Assembly: GCF_017639205.1 (NCBI RefSeq)
Contig: NZ_CP071139.1
Span: 8,555,501-8,619,500, forward strand
Direction: 5' to 3'
Origin: Streptomyces nojiriensis
GTDB taxonomy: Bacteria; Actinomycetota; Actinomycetes; Streptomycetales; Streptomycetaceae
DNA: 64,000 nucleotides
Each line of letters starts with the position of its first letter. Position 1 is the stretch's first letter. Below the pieces are notes generated by a model that had not been told where the DNA came from, ran no database searches, and saw only the letters and a list, made by a program, of their open reading frames with translations. Of the stretch, positions 27,302-36,093 are shown piece after piece. Position numbers and translations under genes: made by a program.

Positions 27302-28684
27302 CAGCAGCAGCACGAGGCCCAGACCGACCACCGAGATGATGGTCTCCATCACCGACCAGGTCTTCAGGGTCTGACCGACGGTCATCCCGAAGTACTCCTT
27401 GACCAGCCAGAAGCCGGCGTCGTTGACATGGCTGAAGAACAGCGAGCCGGCCCCGATGGCCAGGACCAGCAGTGCGGTCCCGGTGGTGGACATGTCCGCC
27501 GCCAGCGGGGCCACCAGCCCGGCCGCCGAAATGGTGGCCACCGTCGCCGAGCCGGTGGCCAGCCGGATCGCCACGGCGATCAGCCAGGCCAGCAACAGGG
27601 TCGGTACGGCCCAGTCCTTGGAGACGTCCAGGATCATCTGGCCCACGCCGACGTCGATCAGCGTCTGCTTGAAGCCACCGCCCGCGCCCACGATCAGCAG
27701 GATGCCCGCGATCGGGGCCAAGGACCTGTCCACGGTGGCGGAGATCCGCGCCCGGGTGAAGCCGGCCGCCCGGCCGAGCGTGAACATGCCCACCAGGACG
27801 GCCGCGAGCAGCGCGATCATCGGGGATCCCGCGACGTCGGTCACGCGCTGCAGGGGGCTCGCGGGGTCGTCGACCACGATGTCGACGAGGGCCTTGACGA
27901 GCATCAGCGCCACCGGGAGCAGCACGGTGAACACCGTGGCCCCGAACCGGGGGCGGTGCGCCGGCTCGGCCGAGGGGCGCGCCGCGGTCATGTGCTCCGG
28001 CGCCGGGATGTCCACCCACCGCGCCGCGTAGCGGGAGAACAGCGGCCCGGCGATGATCACGGTCGGGACCGCCACGAGCACCCCGAGCCCGAGGGTGACC
28101 CCGAGGTCCGCGTGGAGCGCGTCGATGGCGACGAGGGGTCCGGGGTGCGGCGGGACCAGGCCGTGCATCACCGACAGGCCGGCCAGCGCCGGGATGCCGA
28201 TCCGCATCAGGGAGTAGTTCCCCCGCTTGGCGACCAGCAGGACCACCGGGATCAGCAGCACGATGCCGACCTCGAAGAAGAGCGGCAGTCCGATCACCGA
28301 GGCGATCAGCACCATCGCCCACGGCATGGCCCGGCCCTTGGCCCGGGCGAGGATCGTGTCCACGATCTCGTCCGCGCCGCCCGAGTCCGCGAGCAGCTTG
28401 CCGAGGATCGCGCCGAGCGCGATCAGTACTCCGACACCCGCGACCGTGGCGCCGAGTCCGGCGGTGAAGCTGGCGATCGTCTTGGCCAAGGGTGCGCCCG
28501 CGAAGACCCCGAGGGCCAGCGAGCCGACCGTCAGGGCCAGGAAGGCGTGCAGTTTGAAGCGGGTGATGAGCAGGACGATGACGGCTATGCCCGCGAGGAC
28601 GGCTATCCCCAGCTGGGTGTTCCCGGCCGAGGTGATCGGTCCGGGGGCGGCCGCTGCCAGAGTCTCGACGCTGAGACCGGTCAC
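27287..28684 (-). CDS. gntP: Gluconate:H+ symporter, GntP family
   Basis: A 465-residue permease with about 12 membrane helices. GntP-family signatures are visible: GLPLFFEVGIVLLIPVV, HGLVPPHPGPLVA and a C-terminal FFSHVNDAGFWLVKEYFG. It imports gluconate with protons. The gluconokinase gene ends 13 bases upstream on the same strand and a GntR regulator is divergent beyond it, giving a complete gluconate uptake unit. The gene end overlaps the convergent gene at 26321 by 15 bases. Confidence 0.95.
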   Translation of the reverse strand: MTGLSVETLAAAAPGPITSAGNTQLGIAVLAGIAVIVLLITRFKLHAFLALTVGSLALGVFAGAPLAKTIASFTAGLGATVAGVGVLIALGAILGKLLADSGGADEIVDTILARAKGRAMPWAMVLIASVIGLPLFFEVGIVLLIPVVLLVAKRGNYSLMRIGIPALAGLSVMHGLVPPHPGPLVAIDALHADLGVTLGLGVLVAVPTVIIAGPLFSRYAARWVDIPAPEHMTAARPSAEPAHRPRFGATVFTVLLPVALMLVKALVDIVVDDPASPLQRVTDVAGSPMIALLAAVLVGMFTLGRAAGFTRARISATVDRSLAPIAGILLIVGAGGGFKQTLIDVGVGQMILDVSKDWAVPTLLLAWLIAVAIRLATGSATVATISAAGLVAPLAADMSTTGTALLVLAIGAGSLFFSHVNDAGFWLVKEYFGMTVGQTLKTWSVMETIISVVGLGLVLLLSLVL

Positions 28685-28696
28685 GGTGGGGATTCC

Positions 28697-29218
28697 TCAG
28701 TTCTCTTGTATGGGGAGTCGGCGCAGCGCGGCCAGCGCCCGCTCGGTGATGTCTTCCGGGGACCCGGACACGTCGACGACGACGCCCAGTTCGTCGTCCT
28801 GGAGCGGCTCCAGCGCGGCGAACTGCGAGTCCAGCAGGGTGGTGGGCATGAAGTGGCCCTTGCGTTCCGCCATGCGCCTCTCGATCAGCGGGCGCTCACC
28901 GGCGAGGTGGACGAAGACGGCCCCGGGGGCCGCGGCGCGCAGCCGGTCGCGGTAGGCGCGCTTGAGGCTGGAGGCGGCGATCACGCCGCCTCGCAGGCCG
29001 GCGCGGTTGCGGATCCAGTCGCCGATGGCGTCGAGCCACGGCCACCGGTCCGCGTCGTCCAGCGGGATGCCGGCCGACATCTTGGCGACGTTGGCCGCCG
29101 GGTGGAAGGCGTCGCCCTCCGCGTACGGAATGCCGAGGGCCTCGGCGAGCAGTTGCCCCACGGTCGTCTTGCCCGTACCGGCCACGCCCATCACCACAAT
29201 GACGCGCTGGGTGCTCAC
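28697..29218 (-). CDS. gntK: Gluconokinase
   Basis: A 173-residue P-loop kinase of the GntK type, with Walker A GVAGTGKTT at residues 11-19, EGDAFHP and KMSAGIPLDDADRWPWL motifs for gluconate binding, and the LID segment RKGHFMPTTLLDSQF. It makes 6-phosphogluconate for the pentose phosphate pathway. The GTG at 29218, with GAGGT six to eleven bases upstream, is preferred over an ATG at 29290 that would run through the operator at 29273-29285. It is the first gene of the gntK-gntP transcript. Confidence 0.94.
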   Translation of the reverse strand: MSTQRVIVVMGVAGTGKTTVGQLLAEALGIPYAEGDAFHPAANVAKMSAGIPLDDADRWPWLDAIGDWIRNRAGLRGGVIAASSLKRAYRDRLRAAAPGAVFVHLAGERPLIERRMAERKGHFMPTTLLDSQFAALEPLQDDELGVVVDVSGSPEDITERALAALRRLPIQEN

Positions 29219-29272
29219 GCCTACCTCGCTGTCCTCGTCGACATCGGTTCGTGTGGCACCACTGAAGCGCAT

Positions 29273-29285
29273 TAAGTAGTACTTA
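29273..29285. promoter_or_regulatory. GntR operator
   Basis: TAAGTAGTACTTA is a perfect 13-bp palindrome around one central base and contains the GTnnnAC core typical of GntR-family sites. It lies between the divergent gntK (start 29218) and gntR (start 29350) in an AT-rich island, the expected place for a repressor of both. Confidence 0.75.
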
Positions 29286-29349
29286 TTCAAGCGTCAGGTC
29301 GGAAACATCACATCTTTTGCCGCCGGAAGCGTCACCGTACGCTTACGCC

Positions 29350-30066
29350 ATGACCACCGAAGGCAGTCCCGGCCGGGGGCACGGGCTCCATACCCACGTG
29401 CTGGACACCCTCGGCCTCGCGATCACGGCGGGGGAGTACCTTCCGGGCAGCGTCCTGCGCACCGACGAGATCGCCGAACGCTTCGACGCCTCCCGCACCG
29501 TCGTACGGGAGGTCGTCCGCGTCCTGGAGTCGATGCACCTGGTCGAGTCCCGCCGCCGGGTCGGAGTCACCGTGCGCCCCACCGACGAGTGGAACGTCTA
29601 CGACCCGCGCGTGATCCGCTGGCGCCTGGCCGGCACCGACCGGCCCCGGCAGCTGCGGTCCCTCACCGTGCTGCGCTCCGCGATCGAGCCGGTCGCGGCC
29701 GGACTCGCCGCGACGCTGGCCACACCGGAGCAGTGCGCCGAACTCACCGAGGCGGCCCTCGGCATGGTCCGCACCTCGCGCGGCCACCAGCTGGAGGGAT
29801 ACCTGCGGCACGACATCGCCTTCCACCGCGTCGTGCTGAACGCCTCCGGGAACGAGATGTTCGCCCGGCTCGGGGACGTCGTCGCCGAGGTCCTGACCGG
29901 CCGCACCGAACATGCGGTGATGTTCCACGATCCCGACCCCGCCGCCGTCACCCTGCACGTCCAGGTCGCCGAGGCGGTCCGCGAGGGCGACGCGGCGCGC
30001 GCCGAGGCACTGACCCGCCGGATCGCGGTGGGCGCGCTGGAGGAACTGGACGTACTCGCGCCCTGA
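29350..30066 (+). CDS. gntR: GntR-family regulator (FadR/FCD subfamily) of gluconate genes
   Basis: A 238-residue repressor. The winged helix spans about residues 10-80 (LRTDEIAERFDASRTVVREVVRVLE, quoted across its recognition helix in part) and the FCD ligand domain about 95-230, with an Asp-x3-His metal pair in RHDIAFHR and a later histidine in TLHVQVAEAV. FCD proteins bind small carboxylates, here presumably gluconate or 6-phosphogluconate. The ATG at 29350 has no ribosome binding site, so a leaderless transcript is possible. The divergent gntK-gntP genes and the palindrome between them define its regulon. Confidence 0.9.
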   Translation: MTTEGSPGRGHGLHTHVLDTLGLAITAGEYLPGSVLRTDEIAERFDASRTVVREVVRVLESMHLVESRRRVGVTVRPTDEWNVYDPRVIRWRLAGTDRPRQLRSLTVLRSAIEPVAAGLAATLATPEQCAELTEAALGMVRTSRGHQLEGYLRHDIAFHRVVLNASGNEMFARLGDVVAEVLTGRTEHAVMFHDPDPAAVTLHVQVAEAVREGDAARAEALTRRIAVGALEELDVLAP

Positions 30067-30070
30067 GCGC

Positions 30071-30104
30071 CGTGCCGCGGTCCGCACGAGGCGGCCGCGG
30101 CACG
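30071..30104. terminator. Hairpin between convergent gntR and sigma factor genes
   Basis: CGTGCCGCGG (30071-30080) pairs perfectly with CCGCGGCACG (30095-30104) around a 14-base loop. It begins five bases after the gntR stop. Confidence 0.65.
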
Positions 30105-30144
30105 GATTCGCCACGGCCGCTTCCGGGGGCCGGGCGGCCGGGCC

Positions 30145-31047
30145 TCAGACGTCGAGCGCGGCGATCTCGAGCGCGCCGAGGCGTTCCGGTTCCGCCACGA
30201 TGTCGATCTCGGTGATCAGGCCGTCCTCGATGGTGAAGCCCAGTACCAGGAACAGGCGTCCCAGCGGGGCCATCGCCAGACCGACCACTCCGTCGACCAG
30301 GGCCGGGGCCGTGGACCGGGCCCGCTGCACGGCGGCCATCGCGCCCGTGGCGACGGTGACGGCGCCGCGGACGAGGAGCGGGGCGGGGGTGGGGACGACG
30401 GCCTTGTCGGCGCGGAGCACCACGTCGGGGTGGAGCAGGGCGACGAGCGCGTCGAAGTCCCCGCCGCGGGTGGCGGCGAGGAAGGCGTCCACGACGCGGC
30501 GCTGGCGGGTCAGATCGGTCTCCGGCACCACCGGGGCCCCCTTGACCCGGCGGCGGGCGCGGCTGGCGAGCTGACGGGTCGCCGCCGGGGACTTCTCGAT
30601 CAGCGGGGCGATTTCGTCGAACGGCACGGAGAACAGGTCGTGCAGGACGAACGCGAGCCGCTCGGCCGGGGCCAGCTGGTCGAGCACGACCAGCAGCGCC
30701 AGCCCGACCGAGTCGGCCAGCAGCGCTTCCTGCTCGGGATCGACGGAATCGACGGGATCGACGGTCCCGGTACGGCTGAGAGCGGAGTCGGAGGGATACG
30801 CCTCCATGGAGTCCTCGCGCCGCGACTCGCGCGAGCGCAGCATGTTCAGGCAGACCCGCGACACGACCGTGGTCAGCCAGCCGCCGAGGTTCTCGACATC
30901 GCTGACATCGGACCGGTCGAGGCGCAGCCAGGTCTCCTGGACGGCGTCATCGGCCTCGGCGAGCGAGCCGAGCATGCGGTAGGACACCGCTCTCAGATGA
31001 GAGCGGTGCTCTTCAAAGCGTTCCGTCAGCCGTGCTTTCTCGTCCAC
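30145..31047 (-). CDS. ECF sigma factor with C-terminal SnoaL-like domain (SigJ-like)
   Basis: A 300-residue extracytoplasmic-function sigma factor. Sigma region 2 is at about residues 10-80 (LRAVSYRMLGSLAEADDAVQ), region 4 at about 120-180, and residues 190-295 form an NTF2/SnoaL-like domain (DAFLAATRGGDFDALVALLHPDV). Such tails replace a separate anti-sigma factor in the ECF41/SigJ group. The WLPEP linker motif and the DGGGK/R motif of classical ECF41 proteins are not visible, so this is a relative rather than a member. The GTG start at 31047 has GGGGGA upstream. No anti-sigma gene adjoins it. Confidence 0.88.
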   Translation of the reverse strand: MDEKARLTERFEEHRSHLRAVSYRMLGSLAEADDAVQETWLRLDRSDVSDVENLGGWLTTVVSRVCLNMLRSRESRREDSMEAYPSDSALSRTGTVDPVDSVDPEQEALLADSVGLALLVVLDQLAPAERLAFVLHDLFSVPFDEIAPLIEKSPAATRQLASRARRRVKGAPVVPETDLTRQRRVVDAFLAATRGGDFDALVALLHPDVVLRADKAVVPTPAPLLVRGAVTVATGAMAAVQRARSTAPALVDGVVGLAMAPLGRLFLVLGFTIEDGLITEIDIVAEPERLGALEIAALDV

Positions 31048-31243
31048 CGGTCCCCCGTATCGATTGCGCACACCGGATCACCAAAATAGATCACGTGCAA
31101 AAGGCCCTGGTGAGGGGGGAGTTGACACCGTCCCCGGCCGGGACCGACCGGGCCGGCCGACTGCTGGATAATGGCCCCCGAACAGCAGGAGCGAGTGGAG
31201 ACGCCGGATACACAGAGTGGACCGGCAGGAGAGGGAGCCCCCG

Positions 31244-31585
31244 ATGGACGTGCAGCACTTCGAGCGGATCACCGCATTCATCGAGGCGCGGCTCACCCCG
31301 CTGTTCGACGAGGCGACGGGCAGCGAACACGGCTTCGCCATGGACGACACCTCCCGCGCCCTGCGCGCGCTGCGCAACTCCGTCCTGGAGGCCTCCGCCA
31401 TCAAGGGCCTCATCGAGAAGCGGGAATCCGCCGAGCCGGCCATGCGCCGCGTCATCGACCAGTCGGTGGAGCACAACTGGGACGTACTGCGCGGCATCGC
31501 CCGCCAGTGGGAGGACCACGCCGACTTCCGCCACGAGTTCAAGCACCACGCGTGGGAGCTCGACCACCACCACGCGGAGGCCTGA
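31244..31585 (+). CDS. Small hypothetical protein
   Basis: A 113-residue soluble protein with AGGGAG before its ATG. It is largely helical and charged, with no cysteine, signal peptide or membrane segment, and ends with a His/Glu-rich tail (HHHAEA). It is divergent from the sigma factor gene and convergent with the HIT gene, only two bases separating the two stop codons. I do not recognise the family. Confidence 0.65.
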   Translation: MDVQHFERITAFIEARLTPLFDEATGSEHGFAMDDTSRALRALRNSVLEASAIKGLIEKRESAEPAMRRVIDQSVEHNWDVLRGIARQWEDHADFRHEFKHHAWELDHHHAEA

Positions 31586-31587
31586 GT

Positions 31588-32124
31588 TCATCGCGGTGGT
31601 TCGAGGACTTCCCGCGCGGTGACGGCCGCGCGCAGGAGCCCGGCCGTGGCGGCCTGCTCCGCGGGCGACGGCGACAGGACCCCGTTCTCGGTCATCAGGG
31701 CGTGGAACTGCTGCCGCTCGTACGGAACCCCGGGCGGCAGCGCCGCGATGTGCCAGTGCAGGTGGGCGTTGCCCTGTCGGCTCCCCAGCGAGTACAGGTA
31801 GGTCCGCTCGCTGTCGAAGACGTCCTCGACGGCGAGCGCGACCTCCCGTACGACGAGCATCAGCCGCGTGTAGGCCGCGGGGTCCAGATCGCGCACGGCG
31901 TGCTCGACGTGCGCCTTGGGGGCCACCAGGACCTTTCCGGGGAGCGTGGGCCAGCGGTCGAGGAAGGCCACGTGGTGCTCGTCCTCGAAGACGGTCTCGT
32001 GCGCGTAGTCGGGATCCCCGGCGAGGAAGGTGCAGACGAAGCACGGTCCGCTGCGCGTCCGTTCGACGTAGGCCTCGAGGTCCATCGGTTCACGGTCCAT
32101 CGGCATGCGCATCGGTGTCGGCAT
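31588..32124 (-). CDS. HIT-family nucleotide-binding hydrolase
   Basis: A 178-residue histidine-triad protein. The signature GNAHLHWHIAALP carries the HxHxH active site, and an N-terminal CFVC pair suggests a zinc site as in many bacterial HIT proteins. The family hydrolyses nucleoside phosphoramidates, acyl-adenylates or dinucleoside polyphosphates. It starts 30 bases after the stop of a truncated adenylate-forming enzyme on the same strand, with GGGAGG in between, so the two are probably co-expressed; hydrolysis of an acyl-AMP made or bound by that partner is an attractive inference. Several in-frame ATGs lie near the start. Confidence 0.88.
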   Translation of the reverse strand: MPTPMRMPMDREPMDLEAYVERTRSGPCFVCTFLAGDPDYAHETVFEDEHHVAFLDRWPTLPGKVLVAPKAHVEHAVRDLDPAAYTRLMLVVREVALAVEDVFDSERTYLYSLGSRQGNAHLHWHIAALPPGVPYERQQFHALMTENGVLSPSPAEQAATAGLLRAAVTAREVLEPPR

Positions 32125-32154
32125 CGGTCCATCCTCCCACCGGTGCTCCGCCCG

Positions 32155-33516
32155 TCACAGGGCGGACGCGTGGCCCTCCGGGTGGCCGGTCACCAGCAGG
32201 CCGCCGTCCGGGGTGCGCCGGGCGCGGGCGCCGGTGCGGAAGTAGCCGTCGGGGGTGAAGGAGCGCGCGTTGCGGTCGGGCGCCCGGTAGTAGCCCCGCA
32301 GGGTGCGGGGACCGCGGGCGAGGAGCTCGCCCGATTCCCCGTCGGGCACGTCCTGGCCGTCGGCGTCCACCACGCGCAGTTCGTCGTCCGGCGAGAGCGG
32401 GCGGCCCTGCGTGGTGAGTACGGTCTCGTCCGGATCGGCGGGCCGGGTGAGGGTCAGCACCCCCTCGGCCGTGCCGAAGACCTGCTGGAGGCGGCCCAAC
32501 CCGGGACCCACCCGTTCGGCGGTCGCCCGGTCCAAGGGCCCGCCGCCGATCTGCACGAGACGAAGACTGCTCGGGGCGGCCCGGACCGGGGCAAGCAGGT
32601 CGAGCCAGAGCCGGGCGGCCGCGGGCTCCAGCGATGTGACGGTGACGCGCTCACGTTCGACGGCCGAGAGACACGCGGTGGCATCCGGGTCCTCGGCCAG
32701 GACGACGGTGCCGCCGACCGAGAGGGTGCCGACGATGCCGGGGCAGCCGAAGGTGAAGTCGGACCCGGCGGGCAGGGCGGCGAGGTACACGTCGTTCCCG
32801 CTGAGCGCCACCAGCTCGGCGGCGGCCCGGACCTGGTAGGCGTAGTCGTCGTGGGTACGCGGAACGAGCGCGGGCTCCGCGCCGGCACCGCCGGAGAGCA
32901 GGAAGAACGCCACCTGGTCCGCGCTCCGCGCGAGCGGCCGCTCGGGCGGGGAGTCGAGGGAGCCCAGGGGGTAGTACTGGCAGCCCGCCGCGTCGACGCT
33001 GAAGCCGCCGTACGGGGACGACTCGCCCGGTGCCTCGAAGGTGAACACCCGCCGCAGGAAGGGCCCTTGGGCGGCGATGTCCGCGGCCATCGCCGTGAGG
33101 TCGAAACCCTGGTGGGCCGGCGGACCGACGTAGCCGACGGCCTGGCCGACCCGCACGAGGTGGGACACCTGCGACGCGCGGTGCGTCATCGGGCAGAACA
33201 CGGGGACCGCGCCGGCGCGCATCAGCGCGAACACGGTGATGACGAACTCGGGCACGTTCGGGAGCTGGACGACGACCCGCTGCCCGGGCCGCAGGCCGCG
33301 CAGCCGGAACCCGGCGGCCATCCGGTCCACGCGCCGGTTCAGGAGCGCGTACGTGACGCGGGTACCGCCGTGCACGAGCGCGGTCCGCGGCCCGTACTGC
33401 AGGGCCCAGTCGCGCAGCAGGCCGTCCAGCGTGTTGCCGCGCCAGTACCCGGCCGCCCGGTACCGGTCGGCGACCTCGGCGGGCCACGGCGTGCAGCAGT
33501 CGAGCATGGATGTCAT
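32155..33516 (-). CDS. Truncated, degenerate adenylate-forming enzyme (dihydroxybenzoate-AMP ligase-like)
   Basis: A 453-residue relative of EntE/DhbE-type aryl-acid-AMP ligases, recognised by its opening (TPWPAEVADRYRAAGYWRG) and overall plan. Family members are about 540 residues; the last 90 residues, including the A10 catalytic lysine, are missing. The phosphate-binding loop that is normally SSGTTGxPK reads LLSGGAGAEPALVPR, and the TGD aspartate is replaced in RTGARARR. Ordinary adenylation is unlikely. The ATG has GGGGAA upstream. A HIT hydrolase gene follows at 30 bases; a VOC gene and an ABC exporter precede it on the same strand after a 156-base gap with no other feature. Confidence 0.82.
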   Translation of the reverse strand: MTSMLDCCTPWPAEVADRYRAAGYWRGNTLDGLLRDWALQYGPRTALVHGGTRVTYALLNRRVDRMAAGFRLRGLRPGQRVVVQLPNVPEFVITVFALMRAGAVPVFCPMTHRASQVSHLVRVGQAVGYVGPPAHQGFDLTAMAADIAAQGPFLRRVFTFEAPGESSPYGGFSVDAAGCQYYPLGSLDSPPERPLARSADQVAFFLLSGGAGAEPALVPRTHDDYAYQVRAAAELVALSGNDVYLAALPAGSDFTFGCPGIVGTLSVGGTVVLAEDPDATACLSAVERERVTVTSLEPAAARLWLDLLAPVRAAPSSLRLVQIGGGPLDRATAERVGPGLGRLQQVFGTAEGVLTLTRPADPDETVLTTQGRPLSPDDELRVVDADGQDVPDGESGELLARGPRTLRGYYRAPDRNARSFTPDGYFRTGARARRTPDGGLLVTGHPEGHASAL

Positions 33517-33672
33517 TCGTTTCCCCGGGGAGCGACCGTGCCGTCCTGACCCTGGCCAGCCAAGCCGTCAACAGCCCGGCGGACAAGGCGCTTTACCGAC
33601 CAGGGTCGCGCCCCGCCCTCGGCGGAACGTCCAATCGGAGCCGGACGGCCGGCCCAGGGGGTGTCCTGCCGA

Positions 33673-34056
33673 TCAGGCGGTGCCCGCCGACTTGCGGGGG
33701 GTGGTCTGCTGGACCGCCCAGCCGTTGCCGTCGGGGTCGGAGAAGTAGACGAAGGAGCCCCACGGCAGGTCCTGGATCTCCGTCACCTCCACCCCCCGGC
33801 CGCGCAGGTCCTCGTACGCCTCCTCGATGTCGGTGACGACGACCTGCATGTTGTCCAGCGACCCCGGGGTCATCCGGGTCAGCCCCTTGCCGATCGCGAT
33901 CGAGCAGGCCGAGCCCGGCGGGGTCAGCTGGACGAAGCGGATGTCCTCGCTGACGGTCACGTCGTGGTCGGCGTTGAAGCCGAGCTTCTCGTAGAAGGCC
34001 TTGGCCCGGTCCACATCGGTGACGGGGACGGCGACGAGTTCCAGTTTGATGTCCAT
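33673..34056 (-). CDS. VOC (glyoxalase/bleomycin-resistance fold) protein
   Basis: A 127-residue protein of the vicinal oxygen chelate superfamily, with paired beta-alpha-beta-beta-beta modules: VAVPVTDVDRAKAFYEKLGF at the start and DLPWGSFVYFSDPDGNGW near the end. Single-chain members form dimers and either bind metal for isomerase or dioxygenase chemistry or simply sequester ligands. The ATG at 34056 gives the usual MDIKLELV opening; a GTG lies one codon upstream. It starts seven bases after the ABC exporter stop, so the two are in one operon. Confidence 0.9.
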   Translation of the reverse strand: MDIKLELVAVPVTDVDRAKAFYEKLGFNADHDVTVSEDIRFVQLTPPGSACSIAIGKGLTRMTPGSLDNMQVVVTDIEEAYEDLRGRGVEVTEIQDLPWGSFVYFSDPDGNGWAVQQTTPRKSAGTA

Positions 34057-34063
34057 CACAGGA

Positions 34064-35953
34064 TCATGCGCCCGGCACCGGTGCCTCGCCGCCCGACACG
34101 GCGAACTGGGTGCGGTACAGCTCCTCGTACCGCCCGCCCGCCGCCAGCAGCCCGGTGTGCGTGCCCCGTTCCACGATCCGGCCGTCCTCGACCACCAGAA
34201 TCAGGTCCGCCGCCTGCACGGTCGACAGCCGGTGCGCGATCACCACCGCCGTCCGGCCCGCCAGGGCCTCGCCCAGGGCCTCCTGCACCGCGGCCTCCGA
34301 GGTGGAGTCCAGATGCGCCGTGGCCTCGTCGAGGATCACCACCCGCTGCCGGGCCAGCAGCAGCCGCGCGATGGTCAGCCGCTGCCGTTCCCCGCCCGAG
34401 AGCCGGTAGCCGCGCTCCCCGACCACCGTGTCCAGGCCGTCCGGCAGCGAGGCGACGAGCCCGTCCAGCCGCGAGCGCCGCAGTGCCTCCCAGATCTCCT
34501 CCTCGGAGGCGTCCGGGCGGGCCAGCAGCAGGTTGGCGCGCACCGATTCATGGAAGAGGTGCCCGTCCTGGGTGACCATGCCGAGCGTCTCGCGGATCGA
34601 GTCGGCCGTGAGGTCCCGTACGTCGATCCCGCCGAGCCGGACGGCGCCCGCGTCGGCGTCGTACAGCCGCGGCAGCAGCTGAGCGATGGTCGACTTGCCG
34701 GCGCCGGACGAGCCGACCAGGGCGATCATCTGGCCCGCCTCGGCCCGGAACGACACCTCGTGCAGGACCTGCGTACCGCCCCGGGCATCCAGGGCGGCGA
34801 CCTCCTCCAGGGAGGCGAGCGAGACCTTGTCGGCGGCCGGGTAGCCGAAGGAGACCCGGTCGAACTCCACGGCCACCGGCCCCGGCGGCACCCGGCGGGC
34901 GTCCGGCTTCTGCGCGATGAGCGGCTTCAGGTCGAGGATCTCGAAGACCCGCTCGAAGCTCACCATCGCGCTCATCACCTCGACGCGGGCGCCGGCGAGT
35001 GCGGTCAGCGGGGCGTACAGCCGGGTCAGGAGGAGGGCGAGGGCCACGACGGAACCGGCGTCCAGGGAACCCCGCAGGGCGTAGAAGCCGCCGAGGCCGT
35101 AGACGAGCGCGAGGGCCAGCGCCGAGACCAGGGTGAGGGCCGTGATGAAGGCCGACTGGGCCATCGCCGTACGGATCCCGATGTCCCGCACCCGCGCTGC
35201 CCGGGCCGCGAACTCCGCGGACTCGTCGGCGGGCCGCCCGAAGAGCTTGACCAGCGTCGCGCCGGGGGCGGAGAACCGCTCGGTCATCTGGGTGCCCATC
35301 GCGGCGTTCAGCGCGGAGGCCTCCCGTTGCATCGCCGCCATCCGCGCCCCCATCCGGCGGGCCGGCAGCACGAACACCGGCAGCAGCGCCAGCGCCAGCA
35401 GGGTGATCTGCCAGGAGATGCCGAGCATGACGGTGAGGGTCAGCACCAGGGTGACGGTATTGGCGGCCACCCCCGACAGGGTGTTGCTGAAGGCCCGCTG
35501 GGCGCCGATCACATCGTTGTTGAGACGGCTGACCAGAGCCCCCGTCCGGGTCCGGGTGAAGAAGGCGACCGGCATCCGCTGCACGTGGTCGAAGACCGCC
35601 GTCCGCAGGTCCAGGATCAGCCCCTCGCCGAGGGTGGCGGAGAGTCTGCGGGTCAGCAGTCCGAGCCCGGCCTCCGCGACCGCGATCAGCGCGATGAGCA
35701 GGGCCAGCCGGGTGACCGCGGAGCTGTCGCGGCCGTCCACGATGGCCGTGACGACCCGGCTGGCGAGTACCGGGGTGGCCACCGCGAGCAGGGCGGTCAC
35801 CACGCTCAGCAGAAGGAAGAGGATGAGCCCGCGGCGGTGCGGGCGGGCGAAGGCGGCGACGCGGCGCAGACCGGCCCGGGAGAGCGGGCGACGGTCCTGC
35901 TGGGCGTTGATCGCGCTGTGCAGCGACGTCCAGGCGGTGACTTCCATGTCCAT
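34064..35953 (-). CDS. ABC exporter, fused permease and ATPase
   Basis: A 629-residue half-transporter that should work as a dimer. Residues 35-310 hold six membrane helices with the usual cytoplasmic coupling segments; residues 360-600 form the ATPase with Walker A GSSGAGKST at 414-422, signature LSGGERQRL, Walker B VVILDEATAHLDS and the switch histidine in VIAHRLSTV. It is of the multidrug/lipid exporter type. A 35-residue insertion with AADKVSLASLEEVAALDARGG interrupts the first ATPase strands. The VOC gene follows by seven bases. The gene is divergent from the adenylation-membrane fusion gene at 36094. Confidence 0.93.
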   Translation of the reverse strand: MDMEVTAWTSLHSAINAQQDRRPLSRAGLRRVAAFARPHRRGLILFLLLSVVTALLAVATPVLASRVVTAIVDGRDSSAVTRLALLIALIAVAEAGLGLLTRRLSATLGEGLILDLRTAVFDHVQRMPVAFFTRTRTGALVSRLNNDVIGAQRAFSNTLSGVAANTVTLVLTLTVMLGISWQITLLALALLPVFVLPARRMGARMAAMQREASALNAAMGTQMTERFSAPGATLVKLFGRPADESAEFAARAARVRDIGIRTAMAQSAFITALTLVSALALALVYGLGGFYALRGSLDAGSVVALALLLTRLYAPLTALAGARVEVMSAMVSFERVFEILDLKPLIAQKPDARRVPPGPVAVEFDRVSFGYPAADKVSLASLEEVAALDARGGTQVLHEVSFRAEAGQMIALVGSSGAGKSTIAQLLPRLYDADAGAVRLGGIDVRDLTADSIRETLGMVTQDGHLFHESVRANLLLARPDASEEEIWEALRRSRLDGLVASLPDGLDTVVGERGYRLSGGERQRLTIARLLLARQRVVILDEATAHLDSTSEAAVQEALGEALAGRTAVVIAHRLSTVQAADLILVVEDGRIVERGTHTGLLAAGGRYEELYRTQFAVSGGEAPVPGA

Positions 35954-36093
35954 GGCCCGAACGCTAGGACCTCAACCAAACTCCAGGTCAAGCATTCGGC
36001 CCGGGATCGCCCGCGCGGGGCGCCAACTCCCGCCCGGACGAGCGATTGTGACGACCCTCGTACGTTGTCGGCGCCCGGTGGCATCATCGGTCC

